Part shown: one piece after another, positions 21,651 through 30,899 of the stretch
Numbering within the stretch: position 1 is the first letter of the stretch
How the letters are laid out: each line of letters starts with the position of its first letter
Assembly (NCBI RefSeq): GCF_013112225.1
Contig: NZ_JABFHI010000001.1
Coordinates: 124,001-188,000 of the forward strand
Source of the DNA: Vreelandella azerica
GTDB taxonomy: Bacteria > Pseudomonadota > Gammaproteobacteria > Pseudomonadales > Halomonadaceae
DNA length: 64,000 nt
Direction of reading: 5' to 3'
Notes under the pieces: model-generated
What the model was told of the DNA's origin: nothing
Database searches by the model: none
What the model saw: the letters and a program-made list of their open reading frames with translations, nothing else
Position numbers and translations under genes: made by a program

Positions 21651-21782
21651 ATGGCCCATCATGAAGACGAAAACTTTAAAGATAACTCCGGTGTGCTGGC
21701 GATTATTGCAGGCCTGGTAGTGCTGGTTAGCATGAGTGCGTTGCCTGCTACTATTGGCTGGTACCAGTTGTTTGCTGGTTAA
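21651..21782 (+). CDS. Small single-pass membrane protein, 43 residues, unknown function
   Basis: The ATG at 21651 is preceded by a purine-rich AAGAGAG. The product starts with a charged, His/Asp/Glu-rich segment (MAHHEDENFKDN), then has one hydrophobic helix (about residues 13-33, VLAIIAGLVVLVSM) and ends IGWYQLFAG. I do not recognise a family. It lies 58 bases before the aromatic leader peptide and might share its transcript. Supports for it being real are the coherent membrane-protein composition and good spacing; its small size is the main doubt. Confidence 0.6.
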   Translation: MAHHEDENFKDNSGVLAIIAGLVVLVSMSALPATIGWYQLFAG

Positions 21783-21840
21783 TCTGCCTGTCAGGGCATC
21801 CGTGTCGCTAACCCTTTGATGCATTGATGAGAGAATGGAC

Positions 21841-21939
21841 ATGACAAACGTCACTTTTGAATGTCTGTTGTTACCGGCAGCCAGCCGTGTTCATCATTAT
21901 TATTGGTTTAGCCAAGCGGTGCCTCAGGCCGACGGCTAA
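21841..21939 (+). CDS. Aromatic amino acid leader peptide of the DAHP synthase locus
   Basis: A 32-codon ORF starts at 21841 after GAGAG. Codons 18-23 (21892-21909) read His-His-Tyr-Tyr-Trp-Phe: cat cat tat tat tgg ttt. Its stop at 21937-21939 lies inside a hairpin, and a strong terminator follows 42 bases after the stop. The gene downstream makes the first intermediate of Phe, Tyr and Trp. This is the classic arrangement of a ribosome-stalling attenuator. Leader peptides such as TrpL, PheL and HisL carry runs of one regulatory residue; here all three aromatic amino acids plus His are present. The function is inferred from architecture; I do not know of this particular leader being described. 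Confidence 0.8.
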   Translation: MTNVTFECLLLPAASRVHHYYWFSQAVPQADG

Positions 21940-21957
21940 CGTCGCGCCGACAGGCAC
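21919..21957 (+). promoter_or_regulatory. Pause hairpin (1:2 type) of the aromatic attenuator
   Basis: GTGCCT (21919-21924) pairs with AGGCAC (21952-21957); inside it GGC pairs with GCC and GACG (21931-21934) with CGTC (21940-21943). The leader stop codon lies in the loop region. A second alternative hairpin pairs CAGGCA (21951-21956) with TGCCTG (21969-21974). A third alternative, an antiterminator, pairs GCCG-AC-GGCT (21929-21938) with AGCCCCGGC (21982-21990), disrupting the terminator. These are hand pairings, not folding energies. Confidence 0.6.
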
Positions 21958-21980
21958 GCCCTACGGGTTGCCTGCCAGTA

Positions 21981-22015
21981 AAGCCCCGGCTGGTAACCCA
22001 GCCGGGGCTTTTGTT
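21981..22015 (+). terminator. Intrinsic terminator (attenuator) before the DAHP synthase gene
   Basis: AAGCCCCGGCTGG (21981-21993) and CCAGCCGGGGCTT (21998-22010) form a perfect 13-base stem with a TAAC loop, followed by TTTTGTTT. It is among the strongest terminators in the window and stands between the leader peptide and the DAHP synthase gene. It would stop transcription when the leader is translated without stalling. Confidence 0.9.
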
Positions 22016-22043
22016 TGACGTTGTGAAAAATGTGTAAGATATA
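22015..22043 (+). promoter_or_regulatory. Candidate internal promoter downstream of the attenuator
   Basis: TTGACG (22015-22020) and GATATA (22038-22043) are 17 bases apart. If active it would give attenuator-independent transcription of the 29-codon ORF and DAHP synthase. The -10 element is imperfect. Confidence 0.4.
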
Positions 22044-22094
22044 CAGGCCCTAGTGCAAGATGTTGAAAACTGAATTTTTCTGAGGAGCAGCACC

Positions 22095-22184
22095 ATGAAC
22101 GTTCGCGCCTATTTCAATGCTATCGCCACCCCTATATCGGCTATGGATATGGCTGGCGATTTAGCGTCGCGCGACGGGTCATAG
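22095..22184 (+). CDS. Second small ORF (29 codons) upstream of DAHP synthase, possible leader
   Basis: The ATG at 22095 follows a good GAGGAG eight bases upstream. The product begins MNVRAYFNAIATP and has Tyr-Phe at codons 6-7. It has no recognisable domain. The segment TATCGCCACC at 22121-22130, inside the ORF, is a perfect complement of GGTGGCGATA at 22211-22220. The latter overlaps AGGTGGC, the partner of GCCACCT at 22187-22193, just past the stop. The two pairings exclude each other, which suggests that ribosome position on this ORF decides the structure ahead of the synthase gene. The role is inference; it may be a plain small protein. Confidence 0.55.
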   Translation: MNVRAYFNAIATPISAMDMAGDLASRDGS

Positions 22185-22186
22185 CT

Positions 22187-22216
22187 GCCACCTCCGGTCG
22201 CGTTCAAACAGGTGGC
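22187..22216 (+). promoter_or_regulatory. Stem-loop between the second leader ORF and DAHP synthase
   Basis: GCCACCT (22187-22193) pairs with AGGTGGC (22210-22216). The 5' arm continues CCTCC (22191-22195), part of which could alternatively pair with the synthase ribosome-binding site GGAG at 22246-22249. No T-tract follows, so control, if any, would be on translation. Confidence 0.5.
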
Positions 22217-22257
22217 GATACGGTACAACGATGTCCTTTACCTTTGGAGAGTTAACC

Positions 22258-23364
22258 ATGAATGCCCCTGTTTCCAGCTTGCCGAAGCGTCACGCCTCAC
22301 TGTCTTCCACTGCTCCTGCTACGCGCCTGCCGCCAGACGCTGCTCAATCCTGCCTTCCTTTACCAACCCCTGCAGCATTGCGTCAATCGCTTGCCGTCGA
22401 TGCAGCGCTTGAACAGCAGGTCCACCAACAGCGCCAGGCCATCAACCAGATTCTCAACGGCGAGGATTCGCGCCTGCTGGTGGTGATGGGCCCCTGTTCA
22501 GTGCATGACCCGGAAGCGACCCTGGAATACGCCGAGCGCCTGGCCCGGTTGAGTGAGGAGGTCAGCACGCAGATTCTGCCGGTGATGCGCGTCTACGTGG
22601 AAAAACCGCGCACCACCGTCGGCTGGAAAGGCCTGGCCTACGACCCAGCCCTGGATGGCAGTGGTGATATGCCCACAGGGCTTGGCTTATCCCGTGAACT
22701 GATGCACCGTGTTGCCCAGTGTGGCCTGCCAGTCGCCACTGAACTGCTGCAGCCCATGCTGGCGCCTTACCTGGATGACTTGCTCAGCTGGGTCGCAATT
22801 GGTGCCCGCACCACGGAATCCCAGCTGCACCGCGAGTTGGCCAGCGACCTGGCGGCTGCTGTGGGCTTCAAGAATGCCACCAATGGTGATATCCAGGTCG
22901 CCATTGACGCCATGAATGCCGCCGCTCACCCTCACCAGCGTTTCGCGCTGGATGCCCACGGTCAGCCGGTGATGCAGCAAAGCCCCGGCAACCCGCATAC
23001 CCAACTGGTACTGCGCGGCGGTCACGGTGAACCCAACTACCAGGCGCGTCACGTCAACGCCGCCTGCAAAGCGCTGCGCGAAGCGGGTCAGAATCCGCGC
23101 TTGATGATTGACTGCAGCCACGCCAATGCCCGCAAGGATCATCGCCGCCAGAGCGAAGTCATGCTCGATGCTCTGGCACAGCGCAGCGCCGGTAACACCG
23201 ATATCGTCGCGCTGATGCTGGAAAGCCATCTGCATGAAGGCAAGCAGCCGCTCAAGCCGGGTGCTTTGCGCTACGGTGTATCGGTTACCGATGCCTGCAT
23301 TGGCTGGGAAACCACCGAACACCTGTTGAAGACTGCCGCAGAACGGCTGGCAGGCGCCAACTGA
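22258..23364 (+). CDS. 3-deoxy-7-phosphoheptulonate (DAHP) synthase, class I
   Basis: The enzyme condenses PEP and erythrose 4-phosphate, the entry to the shikimate pathway. I chose the ATG at 22258 since GGAG lies eight bases upstream. Conserved segments are LVVMGPCSVHDPEATLEYA, KPRTTVGWKGL, GARTTESQ, VGFKNATNGD, LRGGHGEPNY, IDCSHANARKDHRRQ and GWETTEHL. At 368 residues it is slightly longer than the E. coli AroF, AroG and AroH enzymes because of a roughly 30-residue Ser/Ala/Pro-rich N-terminal stretch. Feedback specificity (Phe, Tyr or Trp) cannot be told by eye, so I give no symbol. The upstream leader and terminator point to control by aromatic amino acid supply. Confidence 0.95.
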   Translation: MNAPVSSLPKRHASLSSTAPATRLPPDAAQSCLPLPTPAALRQSLAVDAALEQQVHQQRQAINQILNGEDSRLLVVMGPCSVHDPEATLEYAERLARLSEEVSTQILPVMRVYVEKPRTTVGWKGLAYDPALDGSGDMPTGLGLSRELMHRVAQCGLPVATELLQPMLAPYLDDLLSWVAIGARTTESQLHRELASDLAAAVGFKNATNGDIQVAIDAMNAAAHPHQRFALDAHGQPVMQQSPGNPHTQLVLRGGHGEPNYQARHVNAACKALREAGQNPRLMIDCSHANARKDHRRQSEVMLDALAQRSAGNTDIVALMLESHLHEGKQPLKPGALRYGVSVTDACIGWETTEHLLKTAAERLAGAN

Positions 23365-23381
23365 ACAGAAGTTGCAAGATC

Positions 23382-23410
23382 CCGGCCTTTGCCCACCAGG
23401 CAAGGGCCGG
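23382..23410 (+). promoter_or_regulatory. Stem-loop after DAHP synthase
   Basis: CCGGCCTTTGCC (23382-23393) can pair with GGCAAGGGCCGG (23399-23410) with one mismatch and a five-base loop. No T-tract follows, so it is a stem-loop rather than a clear terminator. Confidence 0.4.
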
Positions 23411-23458
23411 TAAAATGGTCACTGAAGGCGTTGTTTAACGAAGGATAAGAGGTCGCCC

Positions 23459-23977
23459 ATGGCGGTAGTATTTCAACTGGAAGAGTACGAACCCGAGGTT
23501 TACCGCCGCAAGGCGCGTATGATCAGTGTGGCCATGGCCGGTCAGCTGATCATCTTCGGTATGCTGTTTGCCATGCTGCTGACCACCACTTTTGGGAGCA
23601 GCTTCTGGCTTAATGCGCTGGGTGTCTTTTTAGGCCTTTTGGCCACCAGTGCCCTGTTTGCCGCCTTGAAAGACCGACCCTGGATGAACGAGGTGCGCTA
23701 CGTCTGGCAGCTCAAGCATCATCTGGGTCAGATCAGTGGTTATCTGTCCACACTGCGCCGTGAAGTAAAAGCTGACAATCGCGTTGCCCTGGATATCCTG
23801 ACCTTCTACCATCAGGGCATGCAGCAACTGGCCGAGCTTAACGACCGTACTCCGGACGATGACGCCGAACGCCTGGCAGAAAAGCTTGAAGTCAAACTCA
23901 AACGCGAAAAGCTGGGCATGTCGGAAGAAGTCACCCATTTCGACCCGCAGGACCTGAGTGCTTTCAAGCGAAGTTAA
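23459..23977 (+). CDS. DUF3087-like membrane protein
   Basis: The 172-residue product has two hydrophobic helices (about residues 22-64, AMAGQLIIFGMLFAMLLTTTFG then WLNALGVFLGLLATSALFAAL). A long charged cytoplasmic helical region follows (LKHHLGQISGYLSTLRREV, ending in a Lys/Glu-rich stretch). The layout resembles the DUF3087 family of gammaproteobacteria; that assignment is from memory and is tentative. It starts at 23459 after an AAGGATAAGAGG stretch. Function is unknown. Confidence 0.6.
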   Translation: MAVVFQLEEYEPEVYRRKARMISVAMAGQLIIFGMLFAMLLTTTFGSSFWLNALGVFLGLLATSALFAALKDRPWMNEVRYVWQLKHHLGQISGYLSTLRREVKADNRVALDILTFYHQGMQQLAELNDRTPDDDAERLAEKLEVKLKREKLGMSEEVTHFDPQDLSAFKRS

Positions 23978-23987
23978 GCGCTGGAAG

Positions 23988-24017
23988 CCAAGCTCTTGGA
24001 AACCAAGCTCTTGGAAA
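23988..24017. repeat. Two-copy 15-bp tandem repeat
   Basis: CCAAGCTCTTGGAAA occurs at 23988-24002 and again, identical, at 24003-24017. Each copy holds the inverted pair CCAAG and CTTGG. It lies between the stops of two convergent genes and could be slippage or a weak bidirectional hairpin. Confidence 0.8.
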
Positions 24018-24037
24018 CTAATCCGTAGCCGTGCCGA

Positions 24038-24426
24038 TCAGGAAGGTAGCTGACCGCGATGTACAATCAGACGGTTCATCAGTTCATTGATGCGGTGACG
24101 GGTCATCATGGTGGTCAGGCCTGAAAACAGTGCCCAGCGCTTGCGCCGCCAGCCGGTCAGGCGCAGGTTATGGCTGACCAGACGCTTCATCAGCTGGTAG
24201 TCATCAAATTTACGCCACTCGCTGGCCACCGACAGCTGGTAACGGGACATCACCGGAGCCAGCTCCAGGCGGAATACCCACTCAAGCTCCTGCAGGCTGA
24301 GTTCGTAACGCTCGATGACCTCGACCATGCGCGCATAATCCCGCTCCCCGGCTCTCGGTCGAGCCATAAAGGCGCCAACGCCAACCACAAGTCACCGCGT
24401 TCATCGACCAACTGCTGTGCGTTCAT
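24038..24426 (-). CDS. DUF7079-like protein, unknown function (one apparent frameshift)
   Basis: The start is the ATG at 24424-24426 (MNAQQLVDERGDLWLAL). The frame breaks at the run shown as CCCC at 24346-24349 on the plus strand. One more base gives LWLALAPLWLDREPGERDYARMVEV and a continuous 129-residue protein. The LWxAL, LD-E, DYAR and ELEWVFRLELAPV pattern resembles DUF7079, named here from memory. The C-terminal half is Arg/Lys-rich (RLTGWRRKRW). It diverges from fabV across 190 bases. No function can be given. Confidence 0.55.
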
Positions 24427-24615
24427 ATCACCTTGCCCCCGCCACCTTGATTCAGCCTGCTATCCTGCCTTGAACCTCGGCCATTCTCAAGCGCCACTGC
24501 CTTGCGGCGACGCAGGCCACAACATGGGGGCGGACATAACGCCTGCAGCCAGTTAGAATTGGCGTCACAATAGCGCAACAGCGCATGACAGTGATCCAAC
24601 ACAACGAGGCTCAAT

Positions 24616-25812
24616 GTGATTATCAAACCCAAGGTACGCGGTTTTATCTGCACCACCACCCACCCTGTTGGCTGCGAACAGAATATACGCGAACAGATTG
24701 ACGCCACCCGCGCCCGCGGGCTGAATAAAGCCAGTGGCCCTAAAAAGGTATTGGTGATTGGTGCTTCCAGCGGCTACGGCCTGGCGGCGCGCATCACCGC
24801 TGCCTTTGGCTACGGCGCCGACACCCTGGGTGTCTTCTTCGAAAAGCCAGGCACTGAAAAGCGCACCGGTACCGCGGGTTGGTATAACTCTGCCGCCTTT
24901 GACAAGTTTGCCAAGCAGGAAGGGCTTTACAGTAAGTCGATCAATGGCGATGCGTTTTCCCACGAAGCTCGGGAAAAAGCCATCGAGCTGATCAAGCAAG
25001 ACATGGGGGAGGTCGACCTGGTGGTTTACTCACTGGCATCGCCGGTGCGCAAACTGCCGGACAGCGGCGAGGTCAAACGCTCCAGCCTGAAGCCGATTGG
25101 CGAGACCTATCGTGCCACTGCCATTGATACCAACAAGGACGCCATCATCGAGGCAGAAGTGGAACCCGCCACCCAGCAGGAAATCGACGACACCATCATG
25201 GTGATGGGCGGCGAGGACTGGGAACTGTGGATGGACGCGCTGGACAAGGCAGGCGTGCTGGCCGAAGGCGCGCGCAGCGTGGCGTTCAGCTACATCGGTA
25301 CAGAGATTACCTGGCCGATCTACTGGCACGGTGCTCTGGGTAAGGCCAAGGAAGATCTCGACCGCGCGGCAACTGCCATTGATGACAAGCTCAAGCAGAG
25401 CGGTGGAAGCGCCAATGTGGCAGTGCTCAAGTCAGTGGTCACCCAGGCCAGTGCGGCCATTCCGGTGATGCCGCTATATATCGCCATGGTCTACCGCATC
25501 ATGAAGGAAAAGGGCCTGCATGAGGGCACTATTGATCAGCTGAATCGCCTGTTTGGAGACAAACTCTACGGCGATGATAACAGCACGGACGCGGTGGGCC
25601 GCGTGCGCCTGGATGACTGGGAGCTGCGCGATGATGTTCAGCAGGCCTGTAAGGATCTGTGGCCGCAGGTGACCACCGAGAATCTTTTCGAGATCACCGA
25701 TTACGCTGGCTACAAGCACGAGTTCCTCAAGCTGTTTGGCTTTGAGCGCGATGATGTGGATTATGAGGCAGATGTGAACCCTGTGGCGGAGTTTGATGTC
25801 ATTAGCTTATAG
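24616..25812 (+). CDS. fabV: Enoyl-ACP / trans-2-enoyl-CoA reductase FabV
   Basis: FabV performs the last, NADH-dependent reduction of the fatty acid elongation cycle in the cytosol. It replaces FabI in many marine and pseudomonad bacteria and is naturally insensitive to triclosan. The GTG start at 24616 matches the family N-terminus ([20 protein letters not shown]). The Rossmann loop is [16 protein letters not shown]. The catalytic Tyr-N8-Lys lies in [13 protein letters not shown]. The typical end [17 protein letters not shown] is present. At 398 residues the length is normal. Whether a fabI also exists cannot be seen here. Confidence 0.96.
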   Translation: MIIKPKVRGFICTTTHPVGCEQNIREQIDATRARGLNKASGPKKVLVIGASSGYGLAARITAAFGYGADTLGVFFEKPGTEKRTGTAGWYNSAAFDKFAKQEGLYSKSINGDAFSHEAREKAIELIKQDMGEVDLVVYSLASPVRKLPDSGEVKRSSLKPIGETYRATAIDTNKDAIIEAEVEPATQQEIDDTIMVMGGEDWELWMDALDKAGVLAEGARSVAFSYIGTEITWPIYWHGALGKAKEDLDRAATAIDDKLKQSGGSANVAVLKSVVTQASAAIPVMPLYIAMVYRIMKEKGLHEGTIDQLNRLFGDKLYGDDNSTDAVGRVRLDDWELRDDVQQACKDLWPQVTTENLFEITDYAGYKHEFLKLFGFERDDVDYEADVNPVAEFDVISL

Positions 25813-25885
25813 AGCCATATTTCGGGACGCCCGCTAGCGGCCCGGATATGTTGCTTTCGTTCACCGGTTATCATGGGAGTGCCTT

Positions 25886-26089
25886 ATGGATACCCGAGAA
25901 AACCAGCCCTCAAAAGAACCAGAAGAGGATATTCTTGAACGGCGTAAGCCTGAAACCTTTGAAGTGTCTGAACCACAGCGCCAGCCTGAGGCGCAAAAGC
26001 CAGCAGGTAAACTGCCTTGGGCGCTGATAGCAGTGATCGTCGGCGCTGTTGCCTTACTCGCCGTCTGGTTCTTGTCTGGCGCTAATTGA
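25886..26089 (+). CDS. Small acidic single-pass membrane protein, unknown
   Basis: This 67-residue product starts at 25886 after GGGAG. Residues 1-45 are charged and Pro/Glu-rich (QPSKEPEEDILERRKPETFEV), and residues 47-65 form one membrane helix (WALIAVIVGAVALLAVWFL). It is followed by a clean intrinsic terminator, which supports it as a real transcript end. I do not recognise a family. Confidence 0.65.
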   Translation: MDTRENQPSKEPEEDILERRKPETFEVSEPQRQPEAQKPAGKLPWALIAVIVGAVALLAVWFLSGAN

Positions 26090-26111
26090 TAGAGGCTAAA
26101 GGCTGATTATT

Positions 26112-26133
26112 GCCGGGCGCTCGCCCGGCTTTT
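26112..26133 (+). terminator. Intrinsic terminator
   Basis: GCCGGGC (26112-26118) and GCCCGGC (26123-26129) form a perfect 7-base stem with a GCTC loop, followed by TTTT. It ends the fabV / small membrane protein transcript. Confidence 0.85.
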
Positions 26134-26258
26134 ATATTTCAGGCCGCTTTTTTGCGTTAACGCGTGTTCCTGCTTGCGTAGTTTTGACTGACGTGGCAGT
26201 AAATAAAGGTATAACAAGGACTTTTTACCACCGGCGTGGATAAACGATGTGAACGCAC

Positions 26259-27235
26259 ATGCCTTTTGACCCTATTCAGCCCCTTGCGCCTGCCACCCGA
26301 CGGCGTGTGGCTTTTGTGCTGCTGCCCGGCTTTTCACTGCTGGCACATGCCTGCGCCCTGGAGCCGTTGCAAATGGCCAACCAGCTCAGTGGCCAGCTGC
26401 TCTATCAGACCATTACCATCAGCCTGAGTGAGGCGCCTGTGCGCAGTGGTGCCGAGCTGTCTCTGAATGCCCAGCATGCGTTGGGCGAGCCGCTGGGGCC
26501 GCTGGATATGGTGTTGGTATGTGCCCCCGCGCCCTTGCCTTACACTTTGCCGCCCCGGCTCAACGAGTGGCTGCGCGAGCAGCAGGGCCGTAAGGTGTGC
26601 CTGGGGGGCTGGCAGGCGGTACTGAAGTGCTGGCGCGCTGTGGCTTGTTGGAAAACTACCGGGCCACCTTGCCCTGGCAGCGCTTTGATGCTTTTTCCCA
26701 GGCTTACCCTCAGGTGGCGCTTTCCCAGCAGCTGTTTGAGATTGACCGCGATCGTATCACTTGTGGGGGCGGCACGGCCGCCATGGATATGATGCTAACG
26801 CTGATCGGTGAGCATCACGGCGCGCGCCTGGCCGAGCAGGTCTCAGAACACTTTGTATGTGACCGCATTCGCCTGGCGGATGAGCGCCAGCACGTGCCGC
26901 TGAAAAACCGCTTAGGCCATGCGCCACAAAGCCTGATTGATGCGGTGACTCTGATGGAAGCCAATATCGAAGAGCCGCTTTCCACGCTGGAGCTGGCCGA
27001 GCATCTGGGGATTTCCCGGCGTCAGCTGGAACGCCTGTTCAAGAAGTACCTGCAGGCGGTTCCCAGCCGCTACTATCTGGATTTACGCCTAACCGAGGCG
27101 CGCAAACAGCTGCGTGAGAGCGACAGCCCGGTAGGTGATATCGCCCTGAATACCGGCTTTTCCTCTGGCGCGCATTTTTCCACAGCCTATCGCAACCACT
27201 TTGGCCTGACGCCCCGTGAAGAGCGTCTGGTTTGA
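26259..27235 (+). CDS. argR: AraC-family regulator with GlxA-type amidase-like domain, ArgR-like (one apparent frameshift)
   Basis: The N-terminal class I glutamine amidotransferase-like domain (RRVAFVLLPGFSLLAHACALEPL) is joined to a C-terminal AraC helix-turn-helix pair (LSTLELAEHLGISRRQLERLFKK and GDIALNTGFSSGAHFSTAYRNHFGLTP). The frame breaks in the G-run at 26603-26608. Adding one G gives VCLGGLAGGTEVLARCGLL and 325 residues. In Pseudomonas aeruginosa an AraC-type ArgR with this layout activates the aru arginine catabolic genes. This gene lies directly upstream of the same pathway, so the ArgR call is well supported by context, though effector specificity is inferred. Its promoter region has the 10-base palindrome GCGTTAACGC at 26154-26163. 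Confidence 0.8.
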
Positions 27236-27320
27236 GGCCAAGGGCCCATAAGGGCGCCGCTTTTGATAATTCGTTGTCCCATCCCTGTAAGCGCAACGCC
27301 AGTGGCCACCCGTATACTAA

Positions 27321-28737
<1,417 letters not shown>

Positions 28738-28747
28738 GGAGAACGGG

Positions 28748-29863
28748 ATGTTGATCATCCGACCGGTATGTTCCGACGATCTGGATGCCTTGCTGGCGCT
28801 TGCCGAACAGGCAAAGCCACGGCTGACGAACCTGCCTGCCAGCCGAGAGCGCCTGGAAGAGCGGATTGCCCGCTCAGAGGCTGCCTTCAGTCGCGACGTT
28901 GAGTTCCCCGGCGACGAACACTACACCTTTGTCATTGAAAAGCAGGTCACTGAAAACAAGGCGACTGAACAAAAGCCAGGAAACGCAGCGGTAGGCGCCA
29001 CGGGAGAAGTGCTGGGCACGGCGACCATTCGCGCCCAGGCAGGAGCGGCGGAGGCGTATTATACCTACCGGCAGGAAACTCTGATCCACGCCTCCCAGCA
29101 GTTGAATGTGCGCCGTGAAGTACAGACGCTGTCACTGTCCCATGAAGCCTCGGATGCCACCCTGCTATGCGCCATGTCTTTGGATCCGCGCTACAAGGGT
29201 ACTACAGCAGAAAGCCTGTTACGCCGCGCGCGCCTGATGTTTATCGCCCAGTACCCTGAGCGTTTTTCACGCATTCTGGCGGTGGCGTTCCCCGGTTATC
29301 TGGATGCAAACAGTCAGTCGCCTTTCTGGGAAAGCGTCGGGCGGCACTTCTTCGCCCGTGGCTATCAGGAAATGAACCACATTGCCGGGGTGCGCTCGAA
29401 AAGCTTTATTGCCGAGGTAATGCCGCAGTTCCCTCTGTATCTGCCGCTGCTCACGCCTCAGGCAAGGGCAGCGATAGGGCGTGAGCACCCGGCCCACGAA
29501 GACGCTCTGGCAGAAATGCTGGCAGAAGGCTTTGTGCGCTCCCGGCACGTGGATATTTTCGACGCCGGGCCGATTGTCAAAGCCGAGCGTGACCGGCTGG
29601 AGAGTATTCGCCGCGCCGCCTGGCATCCGGTACGCATTCGCCCGGCACACACCCTGCCGGATGCAGAACCCGCCATGATTGCTAACCAGAAGCTGGGAGA
29701 GTTTCGTTGCCTGGTGGCGCGCTATGCGCTTTCCCCGACGGATCAGCTGATTCTCTCACCTGAAGACGCCGAGCACCTTGGCGTGGAAGAAGGGCGCGCC
29801 GTGTTGGCGGCACCGCTGGCGCTGTCGGCAGCAGTAGATGCCCACGATGAAGGAGAAATGTGA
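28748..29863 (+). CDS. aruF: Arginine N-succinyltransferase, alpha-type subunit
   Basis: This is the first enzyme of the pathway, transferring succinyl from succinyl-CoA to the alpha-amino group of arginine (in some bacteria also ornithine). The family GNAT-like fold is marked by LIIRPVCSDDLDALLALAEQA, TLSLSHEASDATLLCAMSLDPRYKG, SPFWESVGRHFF, KSFIAEVMPQFPLYLPLL and VDIFDAGPIVKAERD. An insertion rich in Lys/Glu/Ala lies near residues 67-95 and looks like a surface loop. It forms a pair with the next gene, overlapping it by one base, as in the two-subunit enzyme of Pseudomonas (AruF-AruG). The subunit order call rests on position. Confidence 0.9.
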   Translation: MLIIRPVCSDDLDALLALAEQAKPRLTNLPASRERLEERIARSEAAFSRDVEFPGDEHYTFVIEKQVTENKATEQKPGNAAVGATGEVLGTATIRAQAGAAEAYYTYRQETLIHASQQLNVRREVQTLSLSHEASDATLLCAMSLDPRYKGTTAESLLRRARLMFIAQYPERFSRILAVAFPGYLDANSQSPFWESVGRHFFARGYQEMNHIAGVRSKSFIAEVMPQFPLYLPLLTPQARAAIGREHPAHEDALAEMLAEGFVRSRHVDIFDAGPIVKAERDRLESIRRAAWHPVRIRPAHTLPDAEPAMIANQKLGEFRCLVARYALSPTDQLILSPEDAEHLGVEEGRAVLAAPLALSAAVDAHDEGEM

Positions 29864-30891
29864 TGCGCATTCGACCCATTGCCCGCGGCGATCTTGATGG
29901 GCTTCAGGTGCTTGCGCAACAGGCAGGCGTTGGCTTTACCTCCTTACCGGATAACCGTGAGTTTCTGGCCAGCAAGATTGAATTGGCCGCCAGCGCCTTT
30001 GAACAGCGCACCCCCAAGAATAATCGTCTGTATTTTTTCGTGCTGGAAGATGAAACCAGCGGCGAGCTGGCCGGTTGCTGTGCCATTGAAGGTGAGATTG
30101 GCCACGAGGTGCCGTTTTACCATTATCGACTGGGCACCCTGGCGCATTCCTCGGTGCAGCTGGATCTGCACCGCACTATTGACACGCTGTTCTTAAGCTC
30201 TGATCACACCGGGGATGCGGAAGTCTGTTCGCTGTTCCTGCGCCCGGAGTTTCGCGGCGAAGCCCACAAGCACCTGCGTAACGGCGCATTACTCTCCAAG
30301 GCGCGCTGGCTGTTTATTGCCCAGTTCCGCGATCAGTTTCCCGGCAAGGTGCTGGCTGAAATGCGCGGTGTGTTTGATGACAATAACCGCAGCCCCTTCT
30401 GGGAGAGCCTGGGCAAGCATTTTTTCCCGATGGACTTTGACGAGGCCGACCGCCTGACAGGCCTGGGCCAGAAGAGCTTTATCGGCGAGCTGATGCCCAA
30501 GTTCCCGATCTACACTACCTTCATGTCAGAAGAAGCGCGCGCCTGTATCGGTCAGGTGCACCGCCATACTCGCCCGGCGCTGGAAATGCTCAAGAAAGAA
30601 GGCCTGCGCTGGGAGGGCTTTATCGATATCTTTGACGGCGGCCCGACGGTGGAAGCCTATATCGACGATGTACGCGCGGTGCGCCATTCACACCTTTATG
30701 ACGTCAAGGTGTCGGCCACAGCCCGCGAGGAAAGCGTTAGCCGCTGGCTGGCTGCAACGACCGATATGCAACACTTTTCGGCCTGCTGGATTGGCCGCGC
30801 GCCGCAAGATGATGTCATCACCCTCAGCGAAGAAGAAGCGCAGCGTCTCGGCGTTGTCAGCGGCGATAGCCTGCGCTTACTCGAAACCTAG
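29863..30891 (+). CDS. aruG: Arginine N-succinyltransferase, beta-type subunit
   Basis: This is a paralogue of the preceding gene and shares its motifs: MRIRPIARGDLDGLQVLAQQ, VCSLFLRPEFRGEAHKHL, SPFWESLGKHFFPMDFDEAD, KSFIGELMPKFPIYTTFM and FIDIFDGGPTVEAYIDD. The ATG at 29863 uses the last base of the aruF stop and follows AGGAG, so translation is coupled. The product is 342 residues, closer in size to the single-subunit AstA of E. coli. The two together probably form the heteromeric enzyme. Confidence 0.92.
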   Translation: MRIRPIARGDLDGLQVLAQQAGVGFTSLPDNREFLASKIELAASAFEQRTPKNNRLYFFVLEDETSGELAGCCAIEGEIGHEVPFYHYRLGTLAHSSVQLDLHRTIDTLFLSSDHTGDAEVCSLFLRPEFRGEAHKHLRNGALLSKARWLFIAQFRDQFPGKVLAEMRGVFDDNNRSPFWESLGKHFFPMDFDEADRLTGLGQKSFIGELMPKFPIYTTFMSEEARACIGQVHRHTRPALEMLKKEGLRWEGFIDIFDGGPTVEAYIDDVRAVRHSHLYDVKVSATAREESVSRWLAATTDMQHFSACWIGRAPQDDVITLSEEEAQRLGVVSGDSLRLLET

Positions 30892-30899
30892 GAGACTGT

